DNA of 64,000 nucleotides from JBBECJ01 sp963763325 (GCA_963763325.1 CAVXOL010000001.1:124001-188000), one strand, 5' to 3'; counted from the stretch's first letter, positions 46,329 through 54,613 are shown. The notes: a model not told the origin generated them from the letters alone. Translations and numbers: made by a program.

Positions 46329-47432
46329 CTAGAACGGGCTGACCATGTCGTGCAGCCTGGCACGGCGACGCGGGGATGAGAACATTCCGTAACCGGAATC
46401 AGCCGCCTGTGCCGCGATCGCCTCCTGCGCTGAGCGATACGATTCAAGACTGGCAGGACTGCTATCGACCAGCCAGTCGGCGCGGTCGTCCGGTCCCCAG
46501 GCGGCGTTGAACCAGAGGATCGCGCGCAGTTGTGGGTAGCGTTCCGGCAGGTCGAGGTACAGATCCTCGATCCATTCTGCCTTGCTGCCTCCCTGCTCGA
46601 CCGTTGATGCCTCGGCGATCATGATCGGCTTGATGGAGTTGATGGCCGCGTAGCTCTCGAACGAGTCCGCGAAGACCTCGAGCGGCGTCACCCAGCCGCC
46701 CCACCACTCGGGATAGACGTTGCCGCCGTTGTAGCCGTCGACGCCGAGCCAATCGACGTAGTCGTCGCCGGGGTAGATCTCGTGGAATGCGACGAGCTGG
46801 TTCTCGGTCGATGGCGCCCAGACCCACTCGACGTTGGTTGCGCCGGTCTCATCAAAGCGGTCGTGGACGTAGCGCCAGGCGGCGATCAGATCGCCGGCAC
46901 TGTTGCCGTTGTTGCCGTATGCCCAGGGGTAGCTCTGGTTGTTGAGCTCGTGGAACAGACGCAGGTAGACCGGCTGGCCGAAGTCACGCAACCCTGTCGC
47001 CCAGGAGTCGATGTATGTGTCGTAGACGCCGGTCGGGATCGTCTCGACGCGGGATGGGTTCGAGCCGTTGACCGTGCCCCAGGCTTCCCAGGTGATCAGT
47101 GGCGTTGCACCCCGCGCGCTGACCGACCTGAGCGCCCGAACATCGAGAGCCGGCTGGTAGGAGGAACCGTTCGAGTAGTCAGCACCCCACGGTTGATACC
47201 ACTGGACGATGCCGGTCGGCTGTCCGACCTTTGCCTCGAATTCGTCGAGGAGTTCGGTGTTCTGGGCAGCACCGGGAATGTAGACGCCAGTCGCGATCGC
47301 ATCCATCGCGGCTGATGCGTCGCCCTGGGACAACCAGACGCTGTCCGGCGGCACCCCAATCACCACTACCAGCAGGAGGAGTACGATCGTCGTTCTGATG
47401 CGGTGTCCTGCACGTATCCGGGCTTCTGGCAT
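46329..47432 (-). CDS. Glycoside hydrolase family 26-like secreted protein
   Basis: 367 residues with an N-terminal signal segment (TTIVLLLLVVVIGVPP). A TIM-barrel with GH26 marks: PLITWEAWG, the acid/base pair in VYLRLFHELNNQSYPWAYG (His-Glu), WVWAPS, YVDWLGVDGYNGG and the nucleophile Glu in KPIMIAEASTVEQGG, then LRAILWFNAAW. GH26 enzymes cleave beta-mannan or related beta-1,3/1,4 glucans. The C-terminal 40 residues are not part of the barrel. It stands alone downstream of the ankyrin gene on the same strand. Confidence 0.85.
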   Translation of the reverse strand: MPEARIRAGHRIRTTIVLLLLVVVIGVPPDSVWLSQGDASAAMDAIATGVYIPGAAQNTELLDEFEAKVGQPTGIVQWYQPWGADYSNGSSYQPALDVRALRSVSARGATPLITWEAWGTVNGSNPSRVETIPTGVYDTYIDSWATGLRDFGQPVYLRLFHELNNQSYPWAYGNNGNSAGDLIAAWRYVHDRFDETGATNVEWVWAPSTENQLVAFHEIYPGDDYVDWLGVDGYNGGNVYPEWWGGWVTPLEVFADSFESYAAINSIKPIMIAEASTVEQGGSKAEWIEDLYLDLPERYPQLRAILWFNAAWGPDDRADWLVDSSPASLESYRSAQEAIAAQAADSGYGMFSSPRRRARLHDMVSPF

Positions 47433-47576
47433 GGAGTTCCGATCGTGCCCGCTGTCGTCCTGGCAGCCGCAGGGAGCATCGCGATTCTCGCCAACGCCAG
47501 GCTGGCTGACATGATCGCTTTCTCCGCCCGTCCATCGTCCGGCAATTCTCGCATGTCAGCAACTGTGATCGCATCG

Positions 47577-48225
47577 TCAATGGTGCTGCCGAAGGATCTC
47601 CAGCGCGGCGGTCTTTCCCTCGCGTTCGGCTGTCTGGACGGGCGTCTGGCCGTTATTGGCCGGGATCGATGGGTCGGCACTATTGGCAAGCAGGAGGCTA
47701 ACTGTCTCGGGAACACCCTCGTGGGCAGCCAGGTTAAGCGGCGTCCAGCCATCGGCGTCCTGGGCATTGATGTCAGCACCGGCCTCGACAAGCAGCTCAA
47801 CGATCTCATGGCGCTTGCCAGCGACGGCAGCGTGCAGCGGTGTGTTGCCGGTCGGGTTCTTCGAGCGGACAGAGAGGTCGGCACCAGCCGCCAGCAGGAG
47901 TTTGGCCGACTCACGTGCACCGAAGTGGGCAGCCAGCGCCAGCGGCGTCCAACCGTCGTGACTGTGACGATTGATGACGTCGGGATCGCGGAGCAGCAGT
48001 GCGAGCCGGTCGGCTTTGTTGAGAGCTGCAGCCGCGAAGACATCGACGTCGGCGCCGTGGTCAATCAACGTCTGAGCGACGGCCAGTTGCCCATAGTAGG
48101 CGGCCAGCATGACGGCCGACAGGTCGCCCTGCTTTCGCATTGGCCAGCGTCTCGTCCTCTGCCAGCAACGCCCGAACCCGGTCGTCGTCTCCGGCCTTGA
48201 TTGCGTCCATCAGTTGGTCGGTCAC
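47577..48225 (-). CDS. Ankyrin-repeat protein (frameshifted)
   Basis: About 215 residues from a GTG at 48225, with AAGGA upstream (MTDQLMDAIKAGDDDRVRALLAEDETLANAKAG). A frame break near 48135 leads into DLSAVMLAAYYGQLAVAQTLIDHGADVD and further units (DGWTPLALAAHFGARESAKLLLAAGAD, GNTPLHAAVAGKRHEIVELLVEAGADIN, DGWTPLNLAAHEGVPETVSLLLANS). Six or so classical ankyrin repeats. A binding scaffold without signal peptide; target unknown. Confidence 0.8.
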
Positions 48226-48244
48226 GCCATGTCCTTTCGAGGTA

Positions 48245-48331
48245 CCAGGTGTCAGGTTACAGGTAACAGGAGTGTGTTTCTGAGATCGATGATGACCGTT
48301 TCTCGGTCGGAGATCAAACTCCTGACACCTG
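48245..48331. repeat. Inverted repeat (CAGGTGTCAGG type)
   Basis: CCAGGTGTCAGG (48245-48256) faces CCTGACACCTG (48321-48331); further related words flank both arms. Located just upstream of the ankyrin gene start. Confidence 0.55.
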
Positions 48332-48355
48332 TGACTTGCAGATCTGATACCTGAC

Positions 48356-48384
48356 TTGACGAATGTCAATCCACACGCTACGCT
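48356..48384 (+). promoter_or_regulatory. Promoter upstream of the RIO kinase leader
   Basis: TTGACG (-35) and TACGCT (-10) spaced 17 bases; the transcript would begin near 48392 and carry a leader of about 280 bases. Confidence 0.45.
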
Positions 48385-48439
48385 GTCCAACGTCGGGGCG
48401 CGGCAGGAGCCGCGTGCCGGATGGATTGGAGCGTGCTGC

Positions 48440-48505
48440 ATGCAAGTGAACGTGTTTGTCCACAACACAGCATCAGTGCGCCTCGATGAGGATCTTTCAG
48501 GGTAG
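48440..48505 (+). CDS. Possible leader peptide (21 residues)
   Basis: ATG with TTGGAG 8 bases upstream opens a 21-codon frame reading MQVNVFVHNTASVRLDEDL.. before TAG. It ends 27 bases before the intrinsic terminator. The spacing is what a translational attenuator would show, but no run of one amino acid is present, so this is speculative. Confidence 0.25.
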   Translation: MQVNVFVHNTASVRLDEDLSG

Positions 48506-48532
48506 CCAGCCACGGACAATGCTGCGTTTCCT

Positions 48533-48564
48533 GAGCCGCTCCTTCGGGGGCGGCTCATTTTATT
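48533..48564 (+). terminator. Intrinsic terminator inside the RIO kinase leader
   Basis: GAGCCGCTCC/GGGGCGGCTC (10 bp, one T-G pair) with a TTCG tetraloop, then ATTTTATT. It stands 110 bases before the kinase start codon, so it either ends a separate small RNA of about 170 bases or acts as an attenuator. Confidence 0.75.
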
Positions 48565-48673
48565 GTGTCGTGGTGTGTCCGGCTGGAATCGAGAGGAGGC
48601 CCGGAATGGGTGCGACGACTGTGAACATGCTGCAAACGACATCATCTGTTTCTGACACCTTCTGGAGGATCAC

Positions 48674-49453
48674 TTGCCCAACGATACCCTTGAGATGCCC
48701 GAGCTGGAGCTATTCATCGACGAGCGCTGGATCAGCGATGTTCTCTACGAACTGAAGAGCGGCAAGGAGGCGACCGCCTACTGCTGCTCCGGCGGGCCGA
48801 CGAGCGGCCTCGACCTGATCGCCGCCAAGCTCTACAGGCCGATCGAAACACGCGGCTTCCGCAACGACAACGTCTACCATGCCGGCCGCTGGGATGCCGC
48901 CGATCGGCGAACGAAGGCAGCCGTCGCCAGCAAATCGAAGGTTGGCCTCGAGATGCGCTTTTCCTCGTGGGTCGAGCACGAGTACCGGACGCTGGAACTG
49001 CTCTACGACGCCGGAACCGCCGTGCCACGGCCGGTGACGAAGTCGACTGATGTGATCCTGATGGAGTTCATCGGCGACGAGGACGGCCCTGCGCCAGCCC
49101 TGAAGGACATCCGGCTCGACTACGCTGAGGCACAGCGGCACTTCGACTCGCTGCTGGCCGACATCACGACCTGGCTGGCCTGCGACCGAGTCCACGGCGA
49201 CCTCTCGCCCTACAACATCCTGTACTGGCAGGGCCGGCTGGTGACGATCGACTTCCCGCAGGCGGCCGACCCCACCAGCAACCCGAACGCCTACGACCTG
49301 CTGGAGCGCGACCTCGTCAACGTCTGCCGCTACTTCCAGAAGCAGGGCGTCCGGGCCGACCCGTCCCGGATCGCCGGCGACCTGTGGATGCGGTATCGGT
49401 TTGGCGAGTTGCGGAGCGTCGGGAATCGGGAATCGGGATTCGGGGGTTTCTAA
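48674..49453 (+). CDS. RIO-family protein kinase
   Basis: 259 residues from a TTG, with TGGAGGA 7 bases upstream. RIO-kinase motifs: LKSGKEATAYCCSGG (flexible nucleotide loop), LIAAKLYRP (ATP Lys), EHEYRTLELLYDAGTAVPRP, VILMEFIGDEDGPAP (hinge), RVHGDLSPYNILYW (catalytic Asp and Asn) and LVTIDFPQAADP (metal Asp). RIO1/RIO2 act in 40S ribosome maturation in eukaryotes and archaea; the bacterial role is unsettled. The last residues (GNRESGFGGF) are encoded by the left arm of an inverted repeat. Confidence 0.88.
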   Translation: MPNDTLEMPELELFIDERWISDVLYELKSGKEATAYCCSGGPTSGLDLIAAKLYRPIETRGFRNDNVYHAGRWDAADRRTKAAVASKSKVGLEMRFSSWVEHEYRTLELLYDAGTAVPRPVTKSTDVILMEFIGDEDGPAPALKDIRLDYAEAQRHFDSLLADITTWLACDRVHGDLSPYNILYWQGRLVTIDFPQAADPTSNPNAYDLLERDLVNVCRYFQKQGVRADPSRIAGDLWMRYRFGELRSVGNRESGFGGF

Positions 49454-49510
49454 CGCCGTTCACAGGTGGTCAGGCTCGATGCCCCCGAATCCCGATTCCC
49501 GATTCCCGAC
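49418..49510. repeat. Perfect inverted repeat between convergent genes (29-bp arms)
   Basis: GTCGGGAATCGGGAATCGGG... (49418-49446) and its exact complement (49482-49510), loop 35. Both neighbouring genes read into the arms: RIO kinase ends NRESGFGGF and the HTH-citrate synthase ends GRESGIGIRGHRA. Confidence 0.85.
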
Positions 49511-50702
49511 CGTCTCCCACATACCTTGCCCTCGGCCGGATCAGCGTGTCGCGGCCGTACTCCTCGATCGCGTGGGCGATCCAGCCGAGGGTGCGGCCGA
49601 GCGCCATCAGCGTCAGCGCTGAGCCGGGTGGGAGGTCGAGCGCGTCGGTCAGCGTGACGAGGCCCATCTCGAGGTTGGCGTGCCTGCCGGTGACCTCGCG
49701 GGCGGCCGCGACCGTTGCCTGGCCGAGATGAACGGCAGGTGAGTTCGGCAGCGTTTCGGCCAGCAGGTCGAGCAACAGACGCGCGCGAGGGTCCCCGCCG
49801 GGGTAGAGACGGTGGCCGAAGCCGGGAATCTCCTCGCCACGCCGCATCCGCTGGGCGATCACAGCGCGCGGGTCGCCACTACGGCGGATCTCGGCCAGCA
49901 GGCTCTCGACCTGGAGGCTGGCCGCACCATGTCGCGCGCCACTGAGGGCTGCCAGCCCGCCGGAGATGGCAGCGTAGAGGGGAGCACGCGCTGAGGCGAT
50001 GCAGCGGACCGTGAACGACGACACGTTCAGCTCGTGGTCGGCGCAGACGATCAGGGCGGCGTTGAGCGGGCGCGTCGCCGCTTCCACCTGCGGAACGAGG
50101 CCGCGTTGGAGCGCAGTCGCCAGCGACCCTTCCAGCCAGGCTTGTCCAGCAACAATGCCGGTGAACGTGCGCACGATGACGCTCGCGGCGCGGATGACCG
50201 CCTCCGGCCGCAGGTCGTAGGCGGCCAGGTCGGAGCTCGCCAGCAGCGGCAGCAGCATCTGGAACTGTCCGAGCGGTTCCAGCGTCACGACGGGCATCGC
50301 AGGCAGTTCGCTGATCCTGCCGTCCTCAAGGACGGGCGCAGCGAGGTCCGCGGTCCAGAGCAGCGCGGCAACCCGCTCGACCGGCTCGGTATGAGCCAGC
50401 GTGATGGCGTCGTGGCCGCGATAGTAGAGCCGCTCGTCTTCAATCGACGTGATCGCCGATTCGAGGACCGGCAGCCCCCAGTGCAGCGCCGTCTCGACGG
50501 CTTTGGCAGGTTGGCGGCGCAGGCCCTGGCGATCCTGCATCCGCTCGATCTCCTCACGCCGGTAGCGACGAGCGCGCGGATCGCCGGGCATCGGTTCGGA
50601 GCGCAGCATGCCGCGGCTGACGTAGGCGTAGAGCGTCGCCGGACTGACGCCGAGCGCCTGGGCCGCTTCGTCGGAGGTCAGAAAGCGTGGATCGTCGGAC
50701 AC
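49470..50702 (-). CDS. Citrate-synthase-like protein with N-terminal DNA-binding domain
   Basis: About 410 residues from a GTG at 50702 (alternatives 50714/50717). Residues about 6-60 form a MerR/excisionase-like helix-turn-helix: FLTSDEAAQALGVSPATLYAYVSRGML...RRYRREEIERM. From about residue 85 it is a citrate synthase: FVRCIAS-type NVSSFTVRCIASARAPLYAAISGG, LSGARHGAASLQ, EIPGFGHRLYPGGDPRA and LGRTLGWIAHAIEEYGRDTLIRPRARYVG. Catalytic His (GHELN-type ADHELNVSS and GFGHRLYP) are kept; the Asp is not certain. Divergent from a plain citrate synthase. Confidence 0.85.
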   Translation of the reverse strand: MSDDPRFLTSDEAAQALGVSPATLYAYVSRGMLRSEPMPGDPRARRYRREEIERMQDRQGLRRQPAKAVETALHWGLPVLESAITSIEDERLYYRGHDAITLAHTEPVERVAALLWTADLAAPVLEDGRISELPAMPVVTLEPLGQFQMLLPLLASSDLAAYDLRPEAVIRAASVIVRTFTGIVAGQAWLEGSLATALQRGLVPQVEAATRPLNAALIVCADHELNVSSFTVRCIASARAPLYAAISGGLAALSGARHGAASLQVESLLAEIRRSGDPRAVIAQRMRRGEEIPGFGHRLYPGGDPRARLLLDLLAETLPNSPAVHLGQATVAAAREVTGRHANLEMGLVTLTDALDLPPGSALTLMALGRTLGWIAHAIEEYGRDTLIRPRARYVGDGRESGIGIRGHRA

Positions 50703-50721
50703 GGGTCTACCCACCAATACA

Positions 50722-50737
50722 TTGATTCTGGAATCAA
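50722..50737. promoter_or_regulatory. Perfect palindrome between the citrate synthase genes
   Basis: TTGATTC-TG-GAATCAA: 7-bp perfect arms with a 2-base spacer, only 3 bases before the -35 box of the plus-strand promoter. A candidate operator, possibly for the HTH-fused protein encoded 20 bases away. Confidence 0.55.
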
Positions 50738-50739
50738 GA

Positions 50740-50768
50740 TTGACGACATTGATTATGGCCGATATCGT
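50740..50768 (+). promoter_or_regulatory. Promoter of the citrate synthase gene
   Basis: TTGACG and TATCGT with a 17-base spacer, 50 bases before the ATG at 50819. Confidence 0.5.
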
Positions 50769-50818
50769 CGGGGCATGGCAAGCGTGTCACGCGCGGCGTG
50801 GCTGGGAGGAGATTCACA

Positions 50819-52147
50819 ATGACAAGCAATAGCAGCGTCGTCCAGGCGGGACTTGAAGGGGTCGTTGCGGCCGCGACCCGGCTGAGCGCCGTCGATGGGC
50901 TGGCCGGGGAACTGATCATCGGCGGATTCGCGCTCGAAGATCTTGCGCCGAATGCGACGTTCGAGGAGTCGGTCTACCTGCTCTGGCACGACCGGCTGCC
51001 TTCGGCCGACGAACTGGCCGATTTCCAGCAGACGTTAGCCGGCAACCGGGCGTTGCCGGATGCCGTGCTGCCGGTTCTCAGGGACGCTGCCGCCCGCAAT
51101 GTCCCGCCGATGGATGCGCTGCGGATGGCGACCGGGATGCTGGAGATCAGCGAAAGCGACGACCAGATCGCGCAGGCAACGACGATCCTCGCCCAGCTAC
51201 CGACAATCGTTGCCGCCTACCACCGGCTCGGCGCTGGAGAGCAGCCGATCGCCCCGGACGCCAGCCTCGGTCATACCGCCAACTACCTCTGGATGTTGAC
51301 CGGCACGCGGCCTGACGACGAGCAGGTACGGGCGCTGGAGACCTACCTCAACACCGTCATCGACCACGGCCTGAATGCCTCGACCTTCGCGGCACGGGTC
51401 ATCATCGCGACCCGCTCCGACCTCGTCTCGGCCGTCACCGGCGCGATCGGCGCGCTGAAGGGTCCGCTGCATGGCGGCGCGCCCGGACCGGCGCTCGACA
51501 TGGTCTTTGAGATCGGCAGCATCGAGCGTGCTGAGGACGTGCTGCGCGCGAAGCTGGCGTCCGGCGAGCGGTTGATGGGCTTCGGCCACCGCGTTTACCG
51601 CGTCCGTGATCCGCGCGCCGACGTCCTGGCCGCCGCCGCAACCCGGCTCTACGCGTCCGGCAGCGCCGACCCGGCCCTCTACGATCTGGCCCGCGAGGTC
51701 GAGCAGGTCGCGCTTCGGCTACTGGAGGAGCATCGCCCAGGCCGCAACCTGCAGACCAACGTCGAGTACTACACGGCGCTGCTGCTGCACGGCCTCGACC
51801 TGCCGAGCGACCTCTTCACGCCGACCTTCGCGATCAGCCGCGCGGCAGGCTGGCTGGCGCACTGCTTCGAACAGCTCGCCACCGGCCGGATTATTCGTCC
51901 GGAGTCGGTTTATGTTGGGGAGACGGGGCGGATGGATGCGGTGATGCGTTGGTGGGACCGCGCCTTGGCCTGCCCTGTGCCGCACGCGCTGACTTGCGCG
52001 GACGCGCGATGGCGAGGCACCGTGTGTCCGTTGACCTGCGCCATGTCGCGGCCAGGCGACCTGCTACGACCAGGTCACGGCCAAGGGCGCGTCCTCACGA
52101 ACGCTTCATGCCCACACTTGACATCTTCCAACCACCGTATTATATAA
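50819..52147 (+). CDS. Citrate synthase
   Basis: 442 residues from the ATG at 50819, behind GGGAGGAG. Small (type II-like) citrate synthase: AGELIIGGFALEDLA at the start, LGHTANYLWMLTG, DHGLNASTFAARV (first His), LHGGAPGPALDMV, MGFGHRVYRVRDPRA (second His) and LTPTFAISRAAGWLAHCFEQ (Arg/Asp region). Condenses acetyl-CoA and oxaloacetate (or propionyl-CoA in methylcitrate synthases). The last 70 residues after YVGETGR do not look like the family, and the normal end should lie near 51940, so a late frameshift is likely. Confidence 0.88.
   Translation: MTSNSSVVQAGLEGVVAAATRLSAVDGLAGELIIGGFALEDLAPNATFEESVYLLWHDRLPSADELADFQQTLAGNRALPDAVLPVLRDAAARNVPPMDALRMATGMLEISESDDQIAQATTILAQLPTIVAAYHRLGAGEQPIAPDASLGHTANYLWMLTGTRPDDEQVRALETYLNTVIDHGLNASTFAARVIIATRSDLVSAVTGAIGALKGPLHGGAPGPALDMVFEIGSIERAEDVLRAKLASGERLMGFGHRVYRVRDPRADVLAAAATRLYASGSADPALYDLAREVEQVALRLLEEHRPGRNLQTNVEYYTALLLHGLDLPSDLFTPTFAISRAAGWLAHCFEQLATGRIIRPESVYVGETGRMDAVMRWWDRALACPVPHALTCADARWRGTVCPLTCAMSRPGDLLRPGHGQGRVLTNASCPHLTSSNHRII
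52118..52146 (+). promoter_or_regulatory. Promoter of the ArsR-type regulator gene
   Basis: TTGACA and TATATA with a 17-base spacer; near-consensus. It overlaps the palindrome at 52146-52157. Confidence 0.75.
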
Positions 52148-52157
52148 CCAGTTGGTT
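52146..52157. promoter_or_regulatory. Palindromic operator candidate
   Basis: AACCA-GT-TGGTT just at the transcription start of the ArsR-type gene, suited to autorepression. CCAACCACC upstream in the spacer is a related half-site. Confidence 0.55.
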
Positions 52158-52173
52158 TTGGAATGAGGTGGTT

Positions 52174-52515
52174 ATGATGCAGGTCGACCAACTCAGTGCC
52201 GTTTTTGGGGCGCTTGCGGATCCCACTCGCCGCGCGATTCTGGCGCGGTTGACCGAGGGGGACGCGACCGTTGCCGAGTTGGCGGCGCCGTTCAGTATGT
52301 CGCAGCCGGCGATCTCAAAGCACCTGAAGGTGCTGGAGCGGGCCGGGCTGGTGTCGCGCTCGCGCAGGGCGACGGCTCGCCTCAGTCATCTGGAGGCGGA
52401 GCCGCTACGGGATGCGACCGCGTGGCTGGCGCGTTACCAGGAGTACTGGGACGAGAGCTACGACCGGCTGGATGCGGTGCTGGCGGCATTGCAGGGTAAG
52501 GACGAGACTGACTGA
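52174..52515 (+). CDS. ArsR-family winged-helix repressor
   Basis: About 113 residues from ATGATG behind GAGGTGG. Typical HTH: VDQLSAVFGALADPTRRAILARLTEGDATVAELAAPFSMSQPAISKHLKVLERAGLVSRSRRATARLSHLEAEPL. No metal-binding Cys-x-Cys motif, so it belongs to the non-metal ArsR branch often paired with SRPBCC proteins. The strong promoter and operator-like palindrome immediately upstream suggest autoregulation of the following row. Confidence 0.9.
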   Translation: MMQVDQLSAVFGALADPTRRAILARLTEGDATVAELAAPFSMSQPAISKHLKVLERAGLVSRSRRATARLSHLEAEPLRDATAWLARYQEYWDESYDRLDAVLAALQGKDETD

Positions 52516-52550
52516 CCATCTCATCGATTCGATGCTGAAGGGAATCTTCA

Positions 52551-53026
52551 ATGGGGAAGACGCAGATCACCGCTGAGCCTGGAACACCATTCCTCCAGAT
52601 CACGAGGGAGTTCGACGCGCCGAAGGAGCTGTTGTTCCGCGCGCACACCGAGCCGGACCTGCTCGTGCAGTGGCTTGGCCCGCACGGGGTGACGATGGCG
52701 GTTGACCGCTACGAGATCCGCGACGGCGGGACCTGGCGCTACACGCACACGGACGCCGACGGCAACGAGTACGGCTTCCACGGCGTCTTCCACGGCCAGC
52801 CGTCGGTCGACGGGATCGTCCAGACGTTCGAGTTCGAGGGCGCGCCCGGCCACGTCATGCTGGAGTGGCTGACCTTCGAGGAGCGCGACGGCAAGACGAT
52901 CTGCGCGGCAACTCGGTCGCCCAGTCGGTTGCGGACCGCGACGCGATGGTCGAGTCCGGGATGGAGACCGGTGTCGTCGAGGGCTACGAGCGGCTGGACG
53001 ATCTGCTCGGCAGGTTGAAGAGCTAG
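52551..53026 (+). CDS. SRPBCC/AHSA1-family protein (frameshifted)
   Basis: About 158 residues with one break near 52905. N-half: FLQITREFDAPKELLFRAHTEPDLLVQWLGPHGVTMAVDRYEIRDGGTWRY; after the break NSVAQSVADRDAMVESGMETGVVEGYERLDDLLGRL. These are classic AHSA1/START-like sequences, a hydrophobic-ligand cavity fold. ArsR-SRPBCC gene pairs are widespread; the ligand is unknown. Confidence 0.87.
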
Positions 53027-53030
53027 AGGC

Positions 53031-53105
53031 GTCGGGAATCGGGATTCGGGGGCATCGAAGGCAGCGATTCCTCGATGCTCTCGATTCCCGATTCCCGGTT
53101 CCCGA
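53031..53105. repeat. Intergenic inverted repeat (GGGAATCGGG type)
   Basis: GTCGGGAATCGGGATTCGGG (53031-53050) and, in the other orientation, TCGATTCCCGATTCCCGG...CCCGAC (53081-53105). Same words as the perfect repeat at 49418, here imperfect and between genes on one strand. Confidence 0.65.
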
Positions 53106-53122
53106 CGAAAGGCCAACCAACG

Positions 53123-53525
53123 ATGGAATGGAAGCTCGAAGTGGTCGTCATGCCGGTCGCCGATCTGGACCGGGCGAAGCACTTCTACGCCGAGCAGGTC
53201 GGCTTCGTCGTCGATCACGACACGCGCGTCAACGACGATGTCCGGGTCATCCAATTGACGCCGCCCGGGTCAGGTTGCTCGATCGTGATCGGCACGGGCA
53301 TTGCTGACGTCGACGCCGGGCTCGGTCCAGGGCATTCAACTCGTCGTCTCCGACCTCGACGCTGCCCGGAACCAACTGGTCGAGCGGGGCGTCGAGGTCA
53401 GCCCGATCCGGCACGTTGGCCCGGACGGCGCCTGGGCCGACGGACGAGGCGGGCGCTGGAACTCGTTCGTGTTCTTCAGCGACCCGGACGGCAACGGCTG
53501 GGCGGTCCAGGAGGCGACCCGCTGA
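53123..53525 (+). CDS. VOC-family protein (frameshifted)
   Basis: About 133 residues, break near 53322. MEWKLEVVVMPVADLDRAKHFYAEQVGFVVDHD opens the first module and VQGIQLVVSDLDAARNQLVERGVEV with FVFFSDPDGNGWAVQEATR closes the second. Members bind divalent metal and act as glyoxalases, dioxygenases or drug-binding proteins; this one cannot be specified. It follows the ArsR-SRPBCC pair and probably shares its transcript. Confidence 0.82.
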
Positions 53526-53573
53526 CGGCTGACACCGATACTTCAGTGACTGAAAGACATCGGAGGCACACCA

Positions 53574-54115
53574 ATGACCGACCGATCGCCGATCGAGACC
53601 ACCAACCTCGACGACCGCTACGGATCTCCACCACTGCCGTGGAGCAGACCACACGATCTCCTGACGGTCCTGCCGGATCCCAGACAACCCAATCGGTGAC
53701 CTGACCTGGTTTCTCGGGACGGTCCGGCCGGATGGACGCCCGCACTCAGCGCCTTTCGGTGCCCTCTGGCATGATGGCGACATCTACATCGCCAGCTGGC
53801 CGGGAACGCAGAAGTCACGCAACCTGGCGGAGAACCCGGCCTGCACGGTCTCGGTCAAGCTGCCCGGCATCGACCTCGTCCTCGAAGGGGAAGCGACGCG
53901 GGTGACCGATCCCGCGACACTGGAGACGCTGGCCGCGCCGCTATCGCGACGGCGGCTGGCCGGCCGAGGTTGAGGGTGACGCCCTGACGGCCCCGTTCAG
54001 TGCCCCAAGCGCCGGGCCACCGCCGTACAACCTCTACCGCTTCACCTTCAGCACTGCTTACGGTGTCGCGACCGCCGAACCGTTCGGCGCGACACGCTGG
54101 CGCTTTGCAGACTGA
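53574..54115 (+). CDS. Pyridoxamine-5'-phosphate-oxidase-fold (PPOX) protein (frameshifted)
   Basis: About 178 residues in three frames, with GGAGG before the ATG. LTWFLGTVRPDGRPHSAPFGALWHDGDIYIASWPGTQKSRNLAENPACTVSVK is the FMN-binding split barrel of PPOX-class proteins; the end reads NLYRFTFSTAYGVATAEPFGATRWRF. Breaks lie near 53690 and 53945. Binds FMN or F420 and reduces a small substrate; identity unknown. Part of the same-strand row from 52174. Confidence 0.75.
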
Positions 54116-54126
54116 GAGGAGGGTGC

Positions 54127-54522
54127 ATGCCTGCCTTCGTGATCGGGGTCGTGCATGAGTTGGCGCCTTACCCGATGGTGGAGTACCGCGAGAAGATCGA
54201 AGGGGTCCTGCCACAATATGGCGGCCGCTATCGGAGCCTGATCCGGCATCGCGTGGAAACGCTCGAAGGCGATTGGCTACCGCCCCACGGAGTCGTCATC
54301 CTGGAGTTCCCAAGTTTCGAACAGGCGAAGGCGTGGAACCACTCGCGGGAGTACGCTCCGCTCCGCGAGATACGCATGGCGGGGGATCGCTGGGACTTGA
54401 TCGTCGTCGATGGCTTGGACGACGCCGAGACGCTGCAATCTGTCGGCGTGCTCACGGCTGAGGAACAAGCAGGCCAGGGAATCAGCGCAGGCGGTCGCAC
54501 GACGCGTCCCAACGAAGAGTGA
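54127..54522 (+). CDS. DUF1330-like protein
   Basis: 131 residues, GAGAGGAGG before the ATG. MPAFVIGVVHELAPYPMVEYREKIEGVLPQYGGRYRS followed by LEGDWLPPHGVVILEFPSFEQAKAWNHSREYAPLREIR is the DUF1330 ferredoxin-like (dimeric alpha-beta barrel) fold. The C-terminal 35 residues are disordered. Role unknown. It ends the same-strand row; a hairpin terminator follows. Confidence 0.78.
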   Translation: MPAFVIGVVHELAPYPMVEYREKIEGVLPQYGGRYRSLIRHRVETLEGDWLPPHGVVILEFPSFEQAKAWNHSREYAPLREIRMAGDRWDLIVVDGLDDAETLQSVGVLTAEEQAGQGISAGGRTTRPNEE

Positions 54523-54584
54523 TCGCATCACCTGTCTCTGACTCTCGCGGACCAGGGACCGTATCAACGTTCGAGATGAGGGCT

Positions 54585-54613
54585 GAGGCATGAGGAACCT
54601 GCACTCATGCCTC
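54585..54613. terminator. Bidirectional terminator hairpin
   Basis: Perfect 10-bp stem GAGGCATGAG/CTCATGCCTC with a 9-base loop, between the convergent DUF1330 and leuS genes. Confidence 0.65.

Larger units (their letters stand above)
48226..48673. other. 448-base intergenic region before the RIO kinase gene
   Basis: Holds, in order, an inverted repeat (48245-48331), a promoter (48356-48384), a possible 21-residue peptide frame (48440-48505) and an intrinsic terminator (48533-48564), each listed separately. I see no other gene. Confidence 0.5.
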
